A stretch of 64,000 nt of DNA from Siphonodentalium dalli (taxonomy: Eukaryota; Mollusca; Scaphopoda; Gadilida; Siphonodentaliidae). Both the position numbers and the translations under genes were made by a program. Numbering within the stretch: the first letter of the stretch is position 1; each line of letters begins with the position of its first letter. Below the pieces are notes generated by a model. That model made no database searches. It saw only the letters and a program-made list of their open reading frames with translations, and was not told where the DNA came from. The stretch spans positions 278,033,614 to 278,097,613 of the forward strand of contig CP136064.1 in the NCBI GenBank assembly GCA_032622095.1, written 5' to 3'. This document shows positions 12,090 through 24,500 of the stretch, in pieces.

Positions 12090-12476
12090 CCCCCTATATA
12101 TTCATCCTAATGTTGTTTATCTCCCCCCCCCCCCCCCCCCCCCCCCGCATTACTGCTGTTTTCTGAGGTACCATATATTCATCCTATTGTCTATCTCCCC
12201 CCCCCCCGCATTACTGCTGTTTTCTGAGGTACCATATATTCATCCTATTGTCTATCTCCCCCCCCCCCCCCCCCCCCCCCCCCGCATTACTGCTGTTTTC
12301 TGAGCTACTATATATTCATCCTATTGTTATTTATCTCCCCCCCCCCGCTTTACTGCTGTTTTCTGAGGTACCATATATTCATCCTATTGTTATTTATCTC
12401 CCCCACCCCCACCCCCCGCTTTACTGCTGTTTTCTGAGGTACCATATATTCATCCTATTGTTATTTATATTTGCAG
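12090..12476. repeat. C-rich minisatellite running into the exon 1 acceptor
   Basis: About six units of tgctgttttctgaggtacca / tatattcatcctattgttat, each with a C-run of 7 to about 26. The last unit ends in the tttgcag acceptor of exon 1, so the exon's polypyrimidine tract is repeat-derived. Confidence 0.92.
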
Positions 12477-12570
12477 GAAGCAGGCTATGGACAGTCAGCT
12501 GTACTGTGAGAACCATGTGCCAAAGAATGCCCCAGAATGTGTGGCCAAACACAACCCAGATAATGCTAAG
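12477..12570 (+). CDS. RAP1GAP: Rap1GAP exon 1 (first visible): possible LIM-domain tail
   Basis: The exon follows a tttgcag acceptor and ends AAG before gttcg; entry phase uses one leading base, exit phase is 0. It encodes [16 protein letters not shown] followed by a short acidic/basic stretch ending DNAK. The C-x2-H in LYCENH resembles the closing zinc ligands of a LIM domain, whose other exons would lie upstream. I could not find them in 1-12476. Alternatively the ATG at 12487, with purine at -3 and G at +4, could start a shorter isoform. The exon sits between two minisatellites, and its 3' end has been copied downstream. Confidence 0.75.
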
Positions 12571-15500
12571 GTTCGTTATTATTTTGGACCCCCCCCCCCC
12601 CCCCCCCCCCCACATCCCCACCTCATAGTGTGTGACTAAACACAACCCAGATAATGCCAAGATTTAGAGTTATTACATTGTAACCCACCGACCTCCCCCA
12701 CCTCATAGTGTGTGACTAAACACAACCCAGATAATGCCAAGATTTAGAGTTATTACATTGTAACCCACCGACCTCCCCCACCTCATAGTGTGTGGCTAAA
12801 CACAACCCAGATAATGCCAAGATTTAGAGTTATTACATTGTAACCCACCGACCTCCCCCACCTCATAGTGTGTGGCTAAACACAACCCAGACAAGGTTAA
12901 TAATTATATTATTACCCCTCCCCCTCCTAAAGTCACTTGAACATTTATATCTTCTCAATAGTCATATTTATAAGGGGACAGGATTTATATTGAGCTATAA
13001 CACATTCACTATCTTTTTTGTTTGAGTTCAAGCTTGAGTGTGCCTGTCATTTCAGAATGAGGTCCCCAGAGGGTGAATTTAGTGACGATATCCCACATAG
13101 CGGGCTAGCATAACTAAATTCACCCTCTGGGGACCTCATTCTGCTTTTTCCTCATCTTCTCTGGAAAGTTCTTTTATTATAAAATTTCTATTGAAACTTC
13201 TCCACATAGATTCTATTTCTTTTTAAGTTTAGTTTCTCTATATCCCGTATTATCCTCAAATTGGCAGACGACACATTGCATAATCGAGGTTCCCAATGGG
13301 TGACATCACAATATTCACCATTTGGGAACTTCAATCTGAGTCTACGTATACGGCTCCCGTAGCAGATGAGACCACAGAGGTGAATTTAGTGATGCTAGCC
13401 CACTATGCGGGATATCGTCACTAAATTCACCCTCCGGGGACCTCATTCTGCAAATAACAGGCACACTAAATTCACCCTCCGGGGACCTCATTCTGCAAAT
13501 AACAGGCACGCTAAACTCAGACTTGGTTGAATTATTTATATAGGTGAAGAAAAACGATGAATACTCACATGAATACACACAATGTGTGAAATGTTGCTGC
13601 CATTTTCAAGCAAAATAACGATGTACAGTAATGCCTAAATAATCGACTCTTTAACCACAGCAGAATTATGGGTAATTTTTCAGGATTTAGTCGGAAATAT
13701 GGCTTGTTGCCATTCATCGGAAAGCTCTGTGAGATTTTCCAATGAATGGCAAAAAGCCATATTTCCGACTAAATCCTGAAAAATTACCCATAATTCTGCT
13801 GTGGTTAAGGAGTCGATTATTTAGGGCATTACTGTATGTTCGGATCGTTCCTGACCCTGGTTTCTATTTCTTTCATTTCTAGGGATGTTAATTCAAACAA
13901 TTAGCTTACCAAACAGTCTAAAGCTATTAATTCAACTTATTATCTGAATATCCCTACAAATGAATGAATGGGAATAAAGTAACTCTTCATCACCGAGTAT
14001 CCAGTTATCAAAGGGTTAATAATTCAGAGAAAATTCTGTTATTCTAATAAGTAGAATTATATATATACACCGTAATACACCACATATTGATTCAAGCTGT
14101 GACATCCATATATGCATAGGATTACAAACTCCAACTGTATGCTCAAAATCAAGCCTACAAATAGTGTGTCTGTCATTTGCAGAATAAGGTTCCCAGAGGG
14201 TGAATTTAGTGATGCTATCATGCACAGCGTGCTAGCATCACCAAATTCACCCTCTGGGGACCTCATTCTGCTTAGACCTCATCTTCTGGGAACTATCTAT
14301 AGTCTGAAATTAACAATGTTTTTAGTTACTTTTTCCTTTCTAGGCAGTTTTATATCCCCTAATTTGCAGAAGATAAAATGCATAATCGATGTGACTGATG
14401 GGTGAACATCACTAACTTCAACTGGGGAATTTCATTCTGATCCTAGGTCTCCCATAGCAGTTGAGGTCTAAGCAAAATGAGGTTCCCAGAGGGTGAAATT
14501 GGTGATGCTAGCCTGCCATGCAGGATTGCGTCACTAAATTCACCCTCTGGGGACCTCATTTTGCAAATGACAGACACACTATTTGCAAGTTTGCTGAAAA
14601 TTCTCTTTTTCCCCCCCCACAGAAGGATTTGGAATTATTGGATCAGGCAATGGATATGGTGCTCAGCTTACAGAGCAGTCGGATGGATGATCAGCGCTGT
14701 GACATGAGTTCATTCAAGGTTTGTAAATGGTCAAGCACTTTTGATACAAGCAATGAAGATATGCGTGGTAGATTTATTGATAATACTGTAATTCCGTAAG
14801 TAATTAACCCTTTCAGTGCCAGGGTCCGATCTCATCGGCCCTAATTTACGGTCTGTAAAATCGGCACTAAACCTACAAAATAAGTCTGTTAAAGAATATA
14901 AGAAAAAATTATTAAAATTGTAAAAAATAATAACAAATGATGAAAAATTGTTAGGCCAATGCATTCTCTTATATATGCGAGGCGACCTATGGTCGACTCG
15001 CATATATAAGAGAATGCATTGGCACAGGGTATATGGGTTGATACAAAAATCGGACCTGGCACTGAAAGCGTTAACCCAGTAACTGAGCTTATTATGCGTT
15101 TATAACTGCAGTAAAACCATAACTGTATTGCAGTTAACTTAATATAACTGTTCCGTGACTGCTGTGGGCCATGGCACTGCGATTAATTATTCTTATCGAT
15201 AGTAGATCGCTGTTGTTACCGATAATTTATTGAAATTTGGACTACTGTCTCCCTTTAAACACTATTTATGCTTTAAGCCCTGGTTTCCCACCCCGAATGT
15301 TCCCGAATGACTCCCGAATCATAATTTTGCAAAAATCGTGGACTAAGTTCGGGACAAGTCGGGACAGTGAATTTTTACCCCCGAACATGATCGGGGATAT
15401 CGGTGCTATCGGGGTCGATTCGGGACAATTCTGGACTCGCTCCCGACAGTTTTGAAATGTTCAAAACTATCGGGAACCAAGCCGAATCGCTCCCGAATTG

Positions 15501-18500
15501 TCAATCATTGGGAGAAATTCGGGAGCAATTCGGCACCTATTCGGGAGTAGTCGGCAGTATTCGGCAATATTCGGGTGGATATTCTGGAGTAGTCGGCAGT
15601 ATTCGGTATGTTATTTCTGAATTCGCCATGTGTGGCTGCTTTTATACTGAGATCCGGTGTATCTGCAAAATTCGGCATCGATTCGGGACGTTCGGCAGCA
15701 ATTGAATACCAATTCGGTATTATTTATTCGGCATCAATTCGGTACCAGTTCGGCATTGATTCGGGGTATTCAGCAACAATTCGGTGTAAGTCGGTAGTAA
15801 TCTGGGCAATTCGGCAGCCACTCGCACGAAATTTCGGTATCAGTTCGGGATAATTCTTGATCATTCGGGAAGAAATTCGGAAGCATTCTGGAATACTCAT
15901 CAATGTTCGGGACGATTAAATTTTGTCATAATTCGGCATCAGTTTGGCGGCTTTTTGGAATAAAACTCGTCCAGAATTATCTCGAATGCTGCCGATTTGG
16001 TCTGGTCCCGAATTGGTGCCGAATATACTAATTCAGGACAGAAAATCGGGAATATGGAACCGGGGCTTTAAAGACATAGTATGGACTTATTCAGCTGCCT
16101 GAAATTTATAAGTCAGTACTCAGCGTAATGCCAACCTGGAGAATGTAGCATTCTACTAACATCGCCGAAAAATTTCAAAGAAATTGACCATACCATCCAT
16201 AGAAAACATTATCTGAACTGCACTCAATTGTAAATATTTACATCTCGATTTCGGAACGCAACTACCCACGATAAACTTACACAAATGATTTTGCCACCTG
16301 GAGTCATGCATTTAAATAATATATAAGAATGAAGGTGTGTGTGTTGTCAATTTGGATATAACTATTTTTAAATTATAACTACTTTGAACAAGATCATTCT
16401 CAATTTTTATTTGATCACCCTACCAGAATGTTTCGCATCACTTTAAGTAAGTTATAACCTCGCTGAAATATTTAAGAGGCTGCCGAAAGAGAGAAGCGAT
16501 TTCTCTTGTCTTTTAGTAATGACAGATCGTAGATATCAAATAGCGGTCCATGTCAAACTGACATCGCTATGAATACGAATGAGAGATCGCGGTCCATGTC
16601 AAACTGACTTCACTATGAATACGAATGCGAAATCACGCTATCTTTGAGAATCTTAAAACAGCGTTCCATATAGATTCTGAATAGAAATGGGATATCGAAG
16701 TATCCAGAGCATCTTCAGACATGGAGCCAGATTAATTTTGTGAATACAGATGCGGGAATCGTAGATCAGACATTTGTCTCCTTTCCTGTCCCAAGACACC
16801 TCGATCAATATCTACTTCTATATATTAGGTACCTCTGGCTTCAAAATGCAATTTAGCATGTTGTATCACTGAACCATTCTTTAAATTATCTCTCGCACGT
16901 TCTCACGTAATACATCAAAAGATTTAATTTCCTGATATATTCAAATTCTTCTCATTACATGATCACTACCCGAATTATCTCTATTTAAAGATGGCCTATC
17001 TCTTCCGGGCCACAATTACAACAACAACATAATAGGGACTATAGAAATCAGCGTGTCTATCCTTCTGTCCCAGATGGTTTCCGGATGATAACTATTAACT
17101 TGAGTTTTTTTGTCCGTTTGTAAAACCAATATAATCGCCATTTAAAACTCATGCGACGGTTCGTTTTCCGATAAAAACGAACCGTCGCGTGTCTTTTATC
17201 AGAAAACGAACCGTCGCATGACTTTTAAATGGCTATTCTCTTGGTTTTAGTCACTGTAGCGTCTAGATTTTGATGGATATTAGTAACTTAAATAACGATA
17301 TGATGATATGAAACCTGATTTGTCACGGCAATTCCGTTTGAATGCCCAAACACGAAGAAAATCTCGTTTGTCGCCGAAAGCAAACCGTCTCGTTTATCGG
17401 ATTTCCACCGTCTCTTTATCGGAATTCCACCGTCTCTTTATCGGAATGCCACCGATCCTCACGTCGCAGTTCTCCCCCCGTGACTATAAACAAAATAATC
17501 GGGGACTAAAAAATTAAGTGGGCCTTTAAAAGAGCTTTAACCCTTTACCCAACAGAAGGGCCCTGTGCCAATGCATTCTCTTATATATGCGAGTCGACCA
17601 TAGGTCGCCTCGCATATATAAGAGAATGCATTGGCTTAACACATTAAAAATTATAAAATTGTTAAAGAATTTAAGAAAAAATGGTAAAAAGTGTTAAAAA
17701 AATATTTTTTTTAGGCCAATGCATTCTCTTATATATGCGAGGCGACCTATGGTCGACTCGCATATATAAGAGAATGCATTGGCACAGGGCATAACTATAA
17801 CCATCACAATGTGGTCAATGAGCCGGTTCCAATGATATCCATATTTGTATGGTTCTATTGAGACAGACCGAAGATATTTTAGGCTGTTGAAGCTTTATTT
17901 GGCCGGTTTTGGTCGGTTTGTTGGGTAAAGGGTTAACACCTGTATTCAACAATATTCTGGCATCACGTTGCAAATTACTTCCATGCAATATGGAAACAGG
18001 TTAGGGTATGCGCACGACATCACATGACATATTATTTAAACCAACCATTGTCCTTCATGTTCCACAGTGCGATTAAATATATTAGTGTAAATATACTTAT
18101 GAATTGGCTTTTATTGAACTTTAATTTTCTTCTCTATAATAGATATGAGTTCTGCCATGCATTTAGCCATAATGACCGTTCATGATACTGAAGTTGTGTC
18201 TCTGGCACTGTTTAGTTAGACTGTAGACCACTGAGTAGGTTCTCATATACATGTAGCTACAGTGTTGTTCACATGAGGCTAGAGACCTCACCAATGTTCA
18301 CATAAAACTACCAACCTCAGTTGACTTGAGCATCAAACTACCTTTAGACGTCTCTCAGTTCATCTATTTATAGTAGTAACTGGTCTCACTGCTTCTTTAC
18401 TTCGGTTACTTTTCGGCATGTTTTGTACATTCTTCCTCTGTTCTGCTTCATAATTATTCTTAGTATAAATTTCAGTTTCAATATCCATGGACATTATCGC

Positions 18501-21500
18501 TTGTTTGAATGGAAGGGAGATCAGATATTTCTTACCAAACCTGTCGATTAAGCACAGAAAATTGATTTCTTTCTTACAATTTACAGTGAGCTCTTCATTC
18601 AAAAACCGACTGGAGAGAAACAGATCCTCTTTTTTATCTTCGAATTGGTAATTTCTATCACTTCAATATAAAGTATTTCCGAGACATAATAGTGTTATTG
18701 ATGGAAATATTTTGAATGTGACAAACGTGAGATATAGAAGTACAATTTGAGGACCTTGGAAGCATGCAAGCCTGTGTTTAGTGTGCCTGTCATTTGCAGA
18801 ATGAGGTCGCCAGAGGGTGAATTTAGTGACGCTATCCCACATAGCAGGCTAACACCACCAAATTCATCCCCTTGGGACCTCATTCTGCATGGCCTCATCT
18901 GCTATGGGAGACATAGACTCAGATTGAAGTTCCCAAATGGTGAATATTTTGATCTACACCCATTGGGAACCTCGATTATGCAATGTGTCATCTGCCAAAT
19001 TGGGGATAAAGAGAAACTAAACTAAAAAAAACGATAGAGTCTATGTGAAGAAGTTTCTATAGAAATTTTATAATAAAGAAACTTTCCATAGAAGTTGAGG
19101 CCTAAGCAGAATGAGGTCCCAGAGAGTGAATTTAGTGATGCTAGCGTGCTATGCTAAATTCACTAAATACACCCTCTGGGGACCTCATTCTTCTTAAGCC
19201 TCATCTTCTCTGGAAAGTTTCTTTATTATCAAATTTCCAAAGAAAATTCTTCACATAGATTAAAAATTTGTTTAAGTTTAGTTTCTCATTATCCCCATAT
19301 TGGCAGACAACACATTGCATAATCGAGGTGTATATCACAATATTCAATCATAGTCTATGTCTCCCATAGCAGATGAGGCCATGCAGATTGAGGTTCCCAG
19401 AGGGTTAGTTTAGTGACGCTATCCCGCATAATGGGCACACTAAACTCAGGCTTGCTATTTGGAGGGCAGGAAGAACAGCCGCCCCCTTTAATGGTGGCCC
19501 TTGACTGGAATCTAATGAAACCTGGGTATTTTCAAGAAGGCGTTAACGAGTATATCGAGTATACTGAACAGATAAGATTCATTGATCAGCACTCACTGAC
19601 ATTTCAACACAATAGCTTTTTTCCAAAAGGAAAACAATACCATGACGGCATGTCATAACAATATCGCATTTTTTATGTGGTCTGCTCTGTTGGACTCCAG
19701 AGGAGAATTCCGTTATTTTCATACCTGATTGGAATACAAAGATATTACAAAGGCTTCCCCTACTGTGTCAGCCTGAATTAATAGGGTAGCCTGCTTATAT
19801 CAGAAATGTCAAACCCCATCAAACATTCTCACCAGAGGTAAGGCCAAAATAAACTGCATCCCACATTCTCACCAGAGGTAAGGCCAAAATAAACCGCATC
19901 AAACATTCTCACGAGATGTAAGGCCAAAATAAATTCCTTGCTAAGTTATCACCCCCCTCCTTCACTTTGGCGGCTAGCCTTGAAATAGTGTGTCTGACAT
20001 TTGTAGAATGAGGTCCCCAGACAGTAAATTTATGGATGCTACCCTGCACAGCAGGCTATTATCAGCAAATTCACCTTTGGTGACCCTCATTCTGCTTCGG
20101 CCTCATCTTCTATGAAGTATCTACAGTCTCAAATTAATCGTTTTTAGTTACTCTTTCCCTTCTGTTTTTAAATAAAAAATAAATAATAAAATTTGCCCAC
20201 TTTTGAAAAATAAAATTGAATGAAAATCAAGCAATTTCTTATTTTGGCCTAATCGCATTCTTTTGAGGTAATTTCATGTCAAAGGAAGCAAGCCACGTGC
20301 ATGTGAATTCTAAGCGTGCATGTGAATTCTAAGCGTGAATTCTAAGGGCTAAAGTTCATCAAAGAAACTGTTGTCTTTGTGATAATCTTATATGCCTGCC
20401 AAGCCTTGAAATAGGGTGTCTGTCATTTGCAGAATGAGGTCCCCAGAGGGTGAATTTAGTGATGCTACCCCGCATAGCGGGCTAGCATCACCAAATTCAC
20501 CCTCAGGGGACCTCATTCTGCTTAAACCTCAGCAGAATGAGGTTCCCAGAGGGTGAATTTGGTGATGCTAGCCCGCTATGCGGGGTAGCATCACTAAATT
20601 CACCCTCTGGGGACCTCATTCTGCAAATGACAGACACCCTATTTCAAGGCTATGATGCCCGCTTTCTTCATAAGAGATGTATTAGGGAAATTCTGCGATA
20701 TCATAATGAATCTAAATCAGAAAGCTGTTTATGATCTGTTATATATATTCTTTACAAAGGAGTTGAATTTGCTAGATCACATTTGGAATGTTCTTCTCTT
20801 TGAAATCTACCGGGGTGAGACTCCTGGTAAATTGATCATTAAAAATTTGTAAATAAGAATCCATTGTCTTTAACTGCTGAAGACAAATTGTGATGCAAAT
20901 GCTACAATATGTGGAATTCATCCATGCATTCATCCATGAGATCATTCATCCATGGGTTTATTCATCCATGGGTTCATTCATCCATGGGTTCATTCATCTA
21001 TGAGTTCATTCATCGATGTGTTCATTCATCTATGAGTCCATTCATTCATGTGTTCATTCGTCCATGAGTTCATTCATCCATGGGTTCATTCATCATATTG
21101 CGATATCGGCTCACAAAAGTCAGAGAAAAACATGCAATTTTGAGTTGGGACATTCACCTACAGTGAAGTACAAGTAAGAAATATATTCTCCGTGTTATGT
21201 TTTCGACTTTATAAGGGTCCCTGTCAAAACTTCTAAAAGTTCGCAGGATTTGTACTGGTGGAATATCTACGGGCGTTAGCCAGAGTAGAGATTCATGGCA
21301 TCTAATCAAGTTTATGCAGTTATATAACCACAAAATATGAACACAAATTTGATGCGGTAATACACTTAGCACATTATAATAAAGTTGTCTTCAAAGCTCA
21401 CACTTTAATTTTATGAACTGAACACAGTAATATATTTGTTACATTGTGACATATCCATTTAGTTGATGGATGTGTCTATGACACCTGAAGACTTTCAGCA

Positions 21501-24500
21501 TGCTATATAAATTATGTAATGTTTGATAATGTTCCCAGTGACTAACATCACATCCCCTCCAGCTACTCTTCCTATGACTAACTCTTCTTTGATTTTGTTT
21601 TAACATTTATAAATAGTAAAAAATATGCTGACTTATTTAGAAAAAAATCGTACCACTTTAACCTACATAATGCAGGCCATATATGGTTAACCCTTTGAGT
21701 GCCAGGTCGATTTTTGTATCAACCCATATACCCTGTGCCAATGCATTCTCTTATATATGCGAGTCGACCATAGGTCGCCTCGCATATATAAGAGAATGCA
21801 TTGGCCTAACAATTTTTTTTTTTTTTTATTTTTTTTTACAATTTTTTACAATTTTAATAATTTATTCTTATATTCTTTAACAGACTTATTTTGTAGGTTT
21901 AGGGCTGATGAGATCGGCCCCTGCCACTCAAAGGGTTAAAACAATTGATGACAAATTAAACGTACACTAATAATTATATCACTGCCAGTCACTGCTGTTT
22001 ATAATAATTAGAGTTTACATAGAGGTTGTGTTATATGCAAATAATAATAAAAGTTTACATGGATGATGTGTTATAGCCAGGTGTGTCATTCTCAATAAAC
22101 TACGTCCCTCTGATGATCTGACATAGTTAATAATAATAAAAGTTTACATGGATACTGTGTTATAGCCAGGTGTGTCATTCTCAATAAACTACGTCCCTCT
22201 GATGATCTGACATAGTTAATAATAATAAAAGTTTACATGGATGCTGTGTTATAGCCAGGTGTGTCATTCTCAATAAACTACGTCCCTCTGATGATCTGAC
22301 ATAGTTAATAATAATAAAAGTTTACATGGATGCTTGTTAAATGCATGTTGGGTGTGTCATTCTTAATAAACTACGTCCCTCTAATGATCTGACATGGCTT
22401 TGAAGCATCGTAGTCCAAAGAATCTGGTGAAATTGTTTGAGAGGCAATAATTAACTTTTCAGTATTTCATCATAATAAATGTAAATGATATTGTGAACAT
22501 GCATCTGATTTTGAAAATTAGAATGAGAATTTCTCAAAATTGTAAATTACCATTATTAGCATAAAATGCCGCCTAGCTTATGGTTGAAACAAATTTTGCA
22601 CTTGTACTAGTAACAGTAAATGATATGGCCTGTGAGCCCATGCTGTTCATAACTGTTACTGTACTTTTTGCAAATCCTCTCTATTACTCTTGAATGAATA
22701 CAATAAATAGAATGCAGACAAGCCTGAGTTTATTGTCTGTCATTTGCAGAATGCATTGAGGTCTCCAGAAGGTTAATTTAGTGATTCTATCCCTCATAGC
22801 AGGCTAGCATCATGGGCTAGCATCACTAAATTCACACTTTGGGGACCTCATTATGCATGGCCTCATCTGGTATGGGAGACATAGACTCAGATTGAAGTTC
22901 CAAATGGTGAATATTGTGATGTACACGCATTGGGAACCTCGATTATGCAATGTGTCGTCTGCCAATTTAGAGATATAGAGAAACTGAACTAAAAAAGAAA
23001 TAGAATCTTTGTGAAGAAGTTTCTATAGAAATATGATAATAAAGAAACTTTCCAGAGAAGATGAGGCCTAAGCAGAATGAGGTCCCCAGAGGGTGAATTT
23101 AGTGATGCTACCCCGCTAAGTGGAATAGTGTCACTAAATTCACCCTCTGGGTCGATTAATTAGGGCATTACTGTATCTGAAAAGAATTTTCTTGTCTTCA
23201 AATGTTCAAAGTGTGGAATGATTCTGTAAGATTCTGCGGACTATTTTTCTTCTCTATCAACGATATTGTGTATGAACATCACATTCACTGTATTAGGATT
23301 ATCCCACTGTGCTTCACTAATCAACTTTACTTTTGCTTTTTAGGGTTATGACTTTTTCGATATTCTTCTGAAATATCAAAGTGGTCGCTATGACGATCAG
23401 CGGTGTATGATGCCGTCTAATCTTCAGGTTCGAATGGAGAGCTTATGTTGCATGTCCTATGTACTCTCCTCTTATTTAAGTCTGTTTGCATGACTGAAAT
23501 CAGGGTTCCCACACTGCATGGACTTCCATCAGACTCCTCAAAGGAGGAAATAATCATCAGACACCAATTTAAATGTATTTAGTTTGTTTACGAACACGCC
23601 AACAAAATGTTTACCGAAATTTCAACCAAAAAAAAAATAATAATAATTTATTGGCCATGTTTTTCAGTTTATTTAAGACTTCTCACTGAACCATGCTATC
23701 AGTAATAATAGCATGGGAGTATGAGAATAATTGACATATTAATGATGCATAATCCGAAATAACGCTCACAAAATTACTATTTCCTTGGCTTCGGGATCAA
23801 AAAAATTCTATTCGAGTCGAGGAACCCACCCATCTAAGTTCAGAGTGATCAGATATCGATTTTTAAAATCTATTATTTTTCAACACGGATAATTTTTTGT
23901 GGCCCAGTAAAAAGTCCACGAGAAGTCGGTCTCTGACCAAATTGCCGATGAAGATGGATATCTCTCAAAATAAAGTGGCTTTTTTGTGTCCGATATTTGG
24001 CAAAATTTCATTGAACAAACTTTGACAAATAACACGTTTTGGGCAATTTTATACGAAAGTTGACTGTGGTTAGCATTATTTTTGGGGAATTAACCGATTC
24101 TGATAACTGGAGCGGCATTTTAAAAAAACGTTGCTGTTGGAATCTGTTGAAATTGGGACAATAGTACCTTTAATGTGTTATTTTTTATTTATTTTTTATT
24201 CGCAAAAAAAATATTTCAAGTTAATACATGAGATTTGCATTCACTAGGATCATGTGGAATAATCGCCTATCGGTTAATCGCCTATCGGTTAATCGCCTAT
24301 CGGTATGTCAAGATCTGTCAGGGGTTTTTTTCTCTTTCCCCTCCATCTAGAGATTTTTTTCCCTGATGTTCATAAACCAGCTGATAAAACTGCTGTGAAC
24401 TCTAAAAAACTTTATTTCGCCATCAATAAAAAAAAACTCATTGAGTTCCACGACATAATATGTAAAAACTCATGGAAGTGTCCTGTCAGTTTGCTTATTA

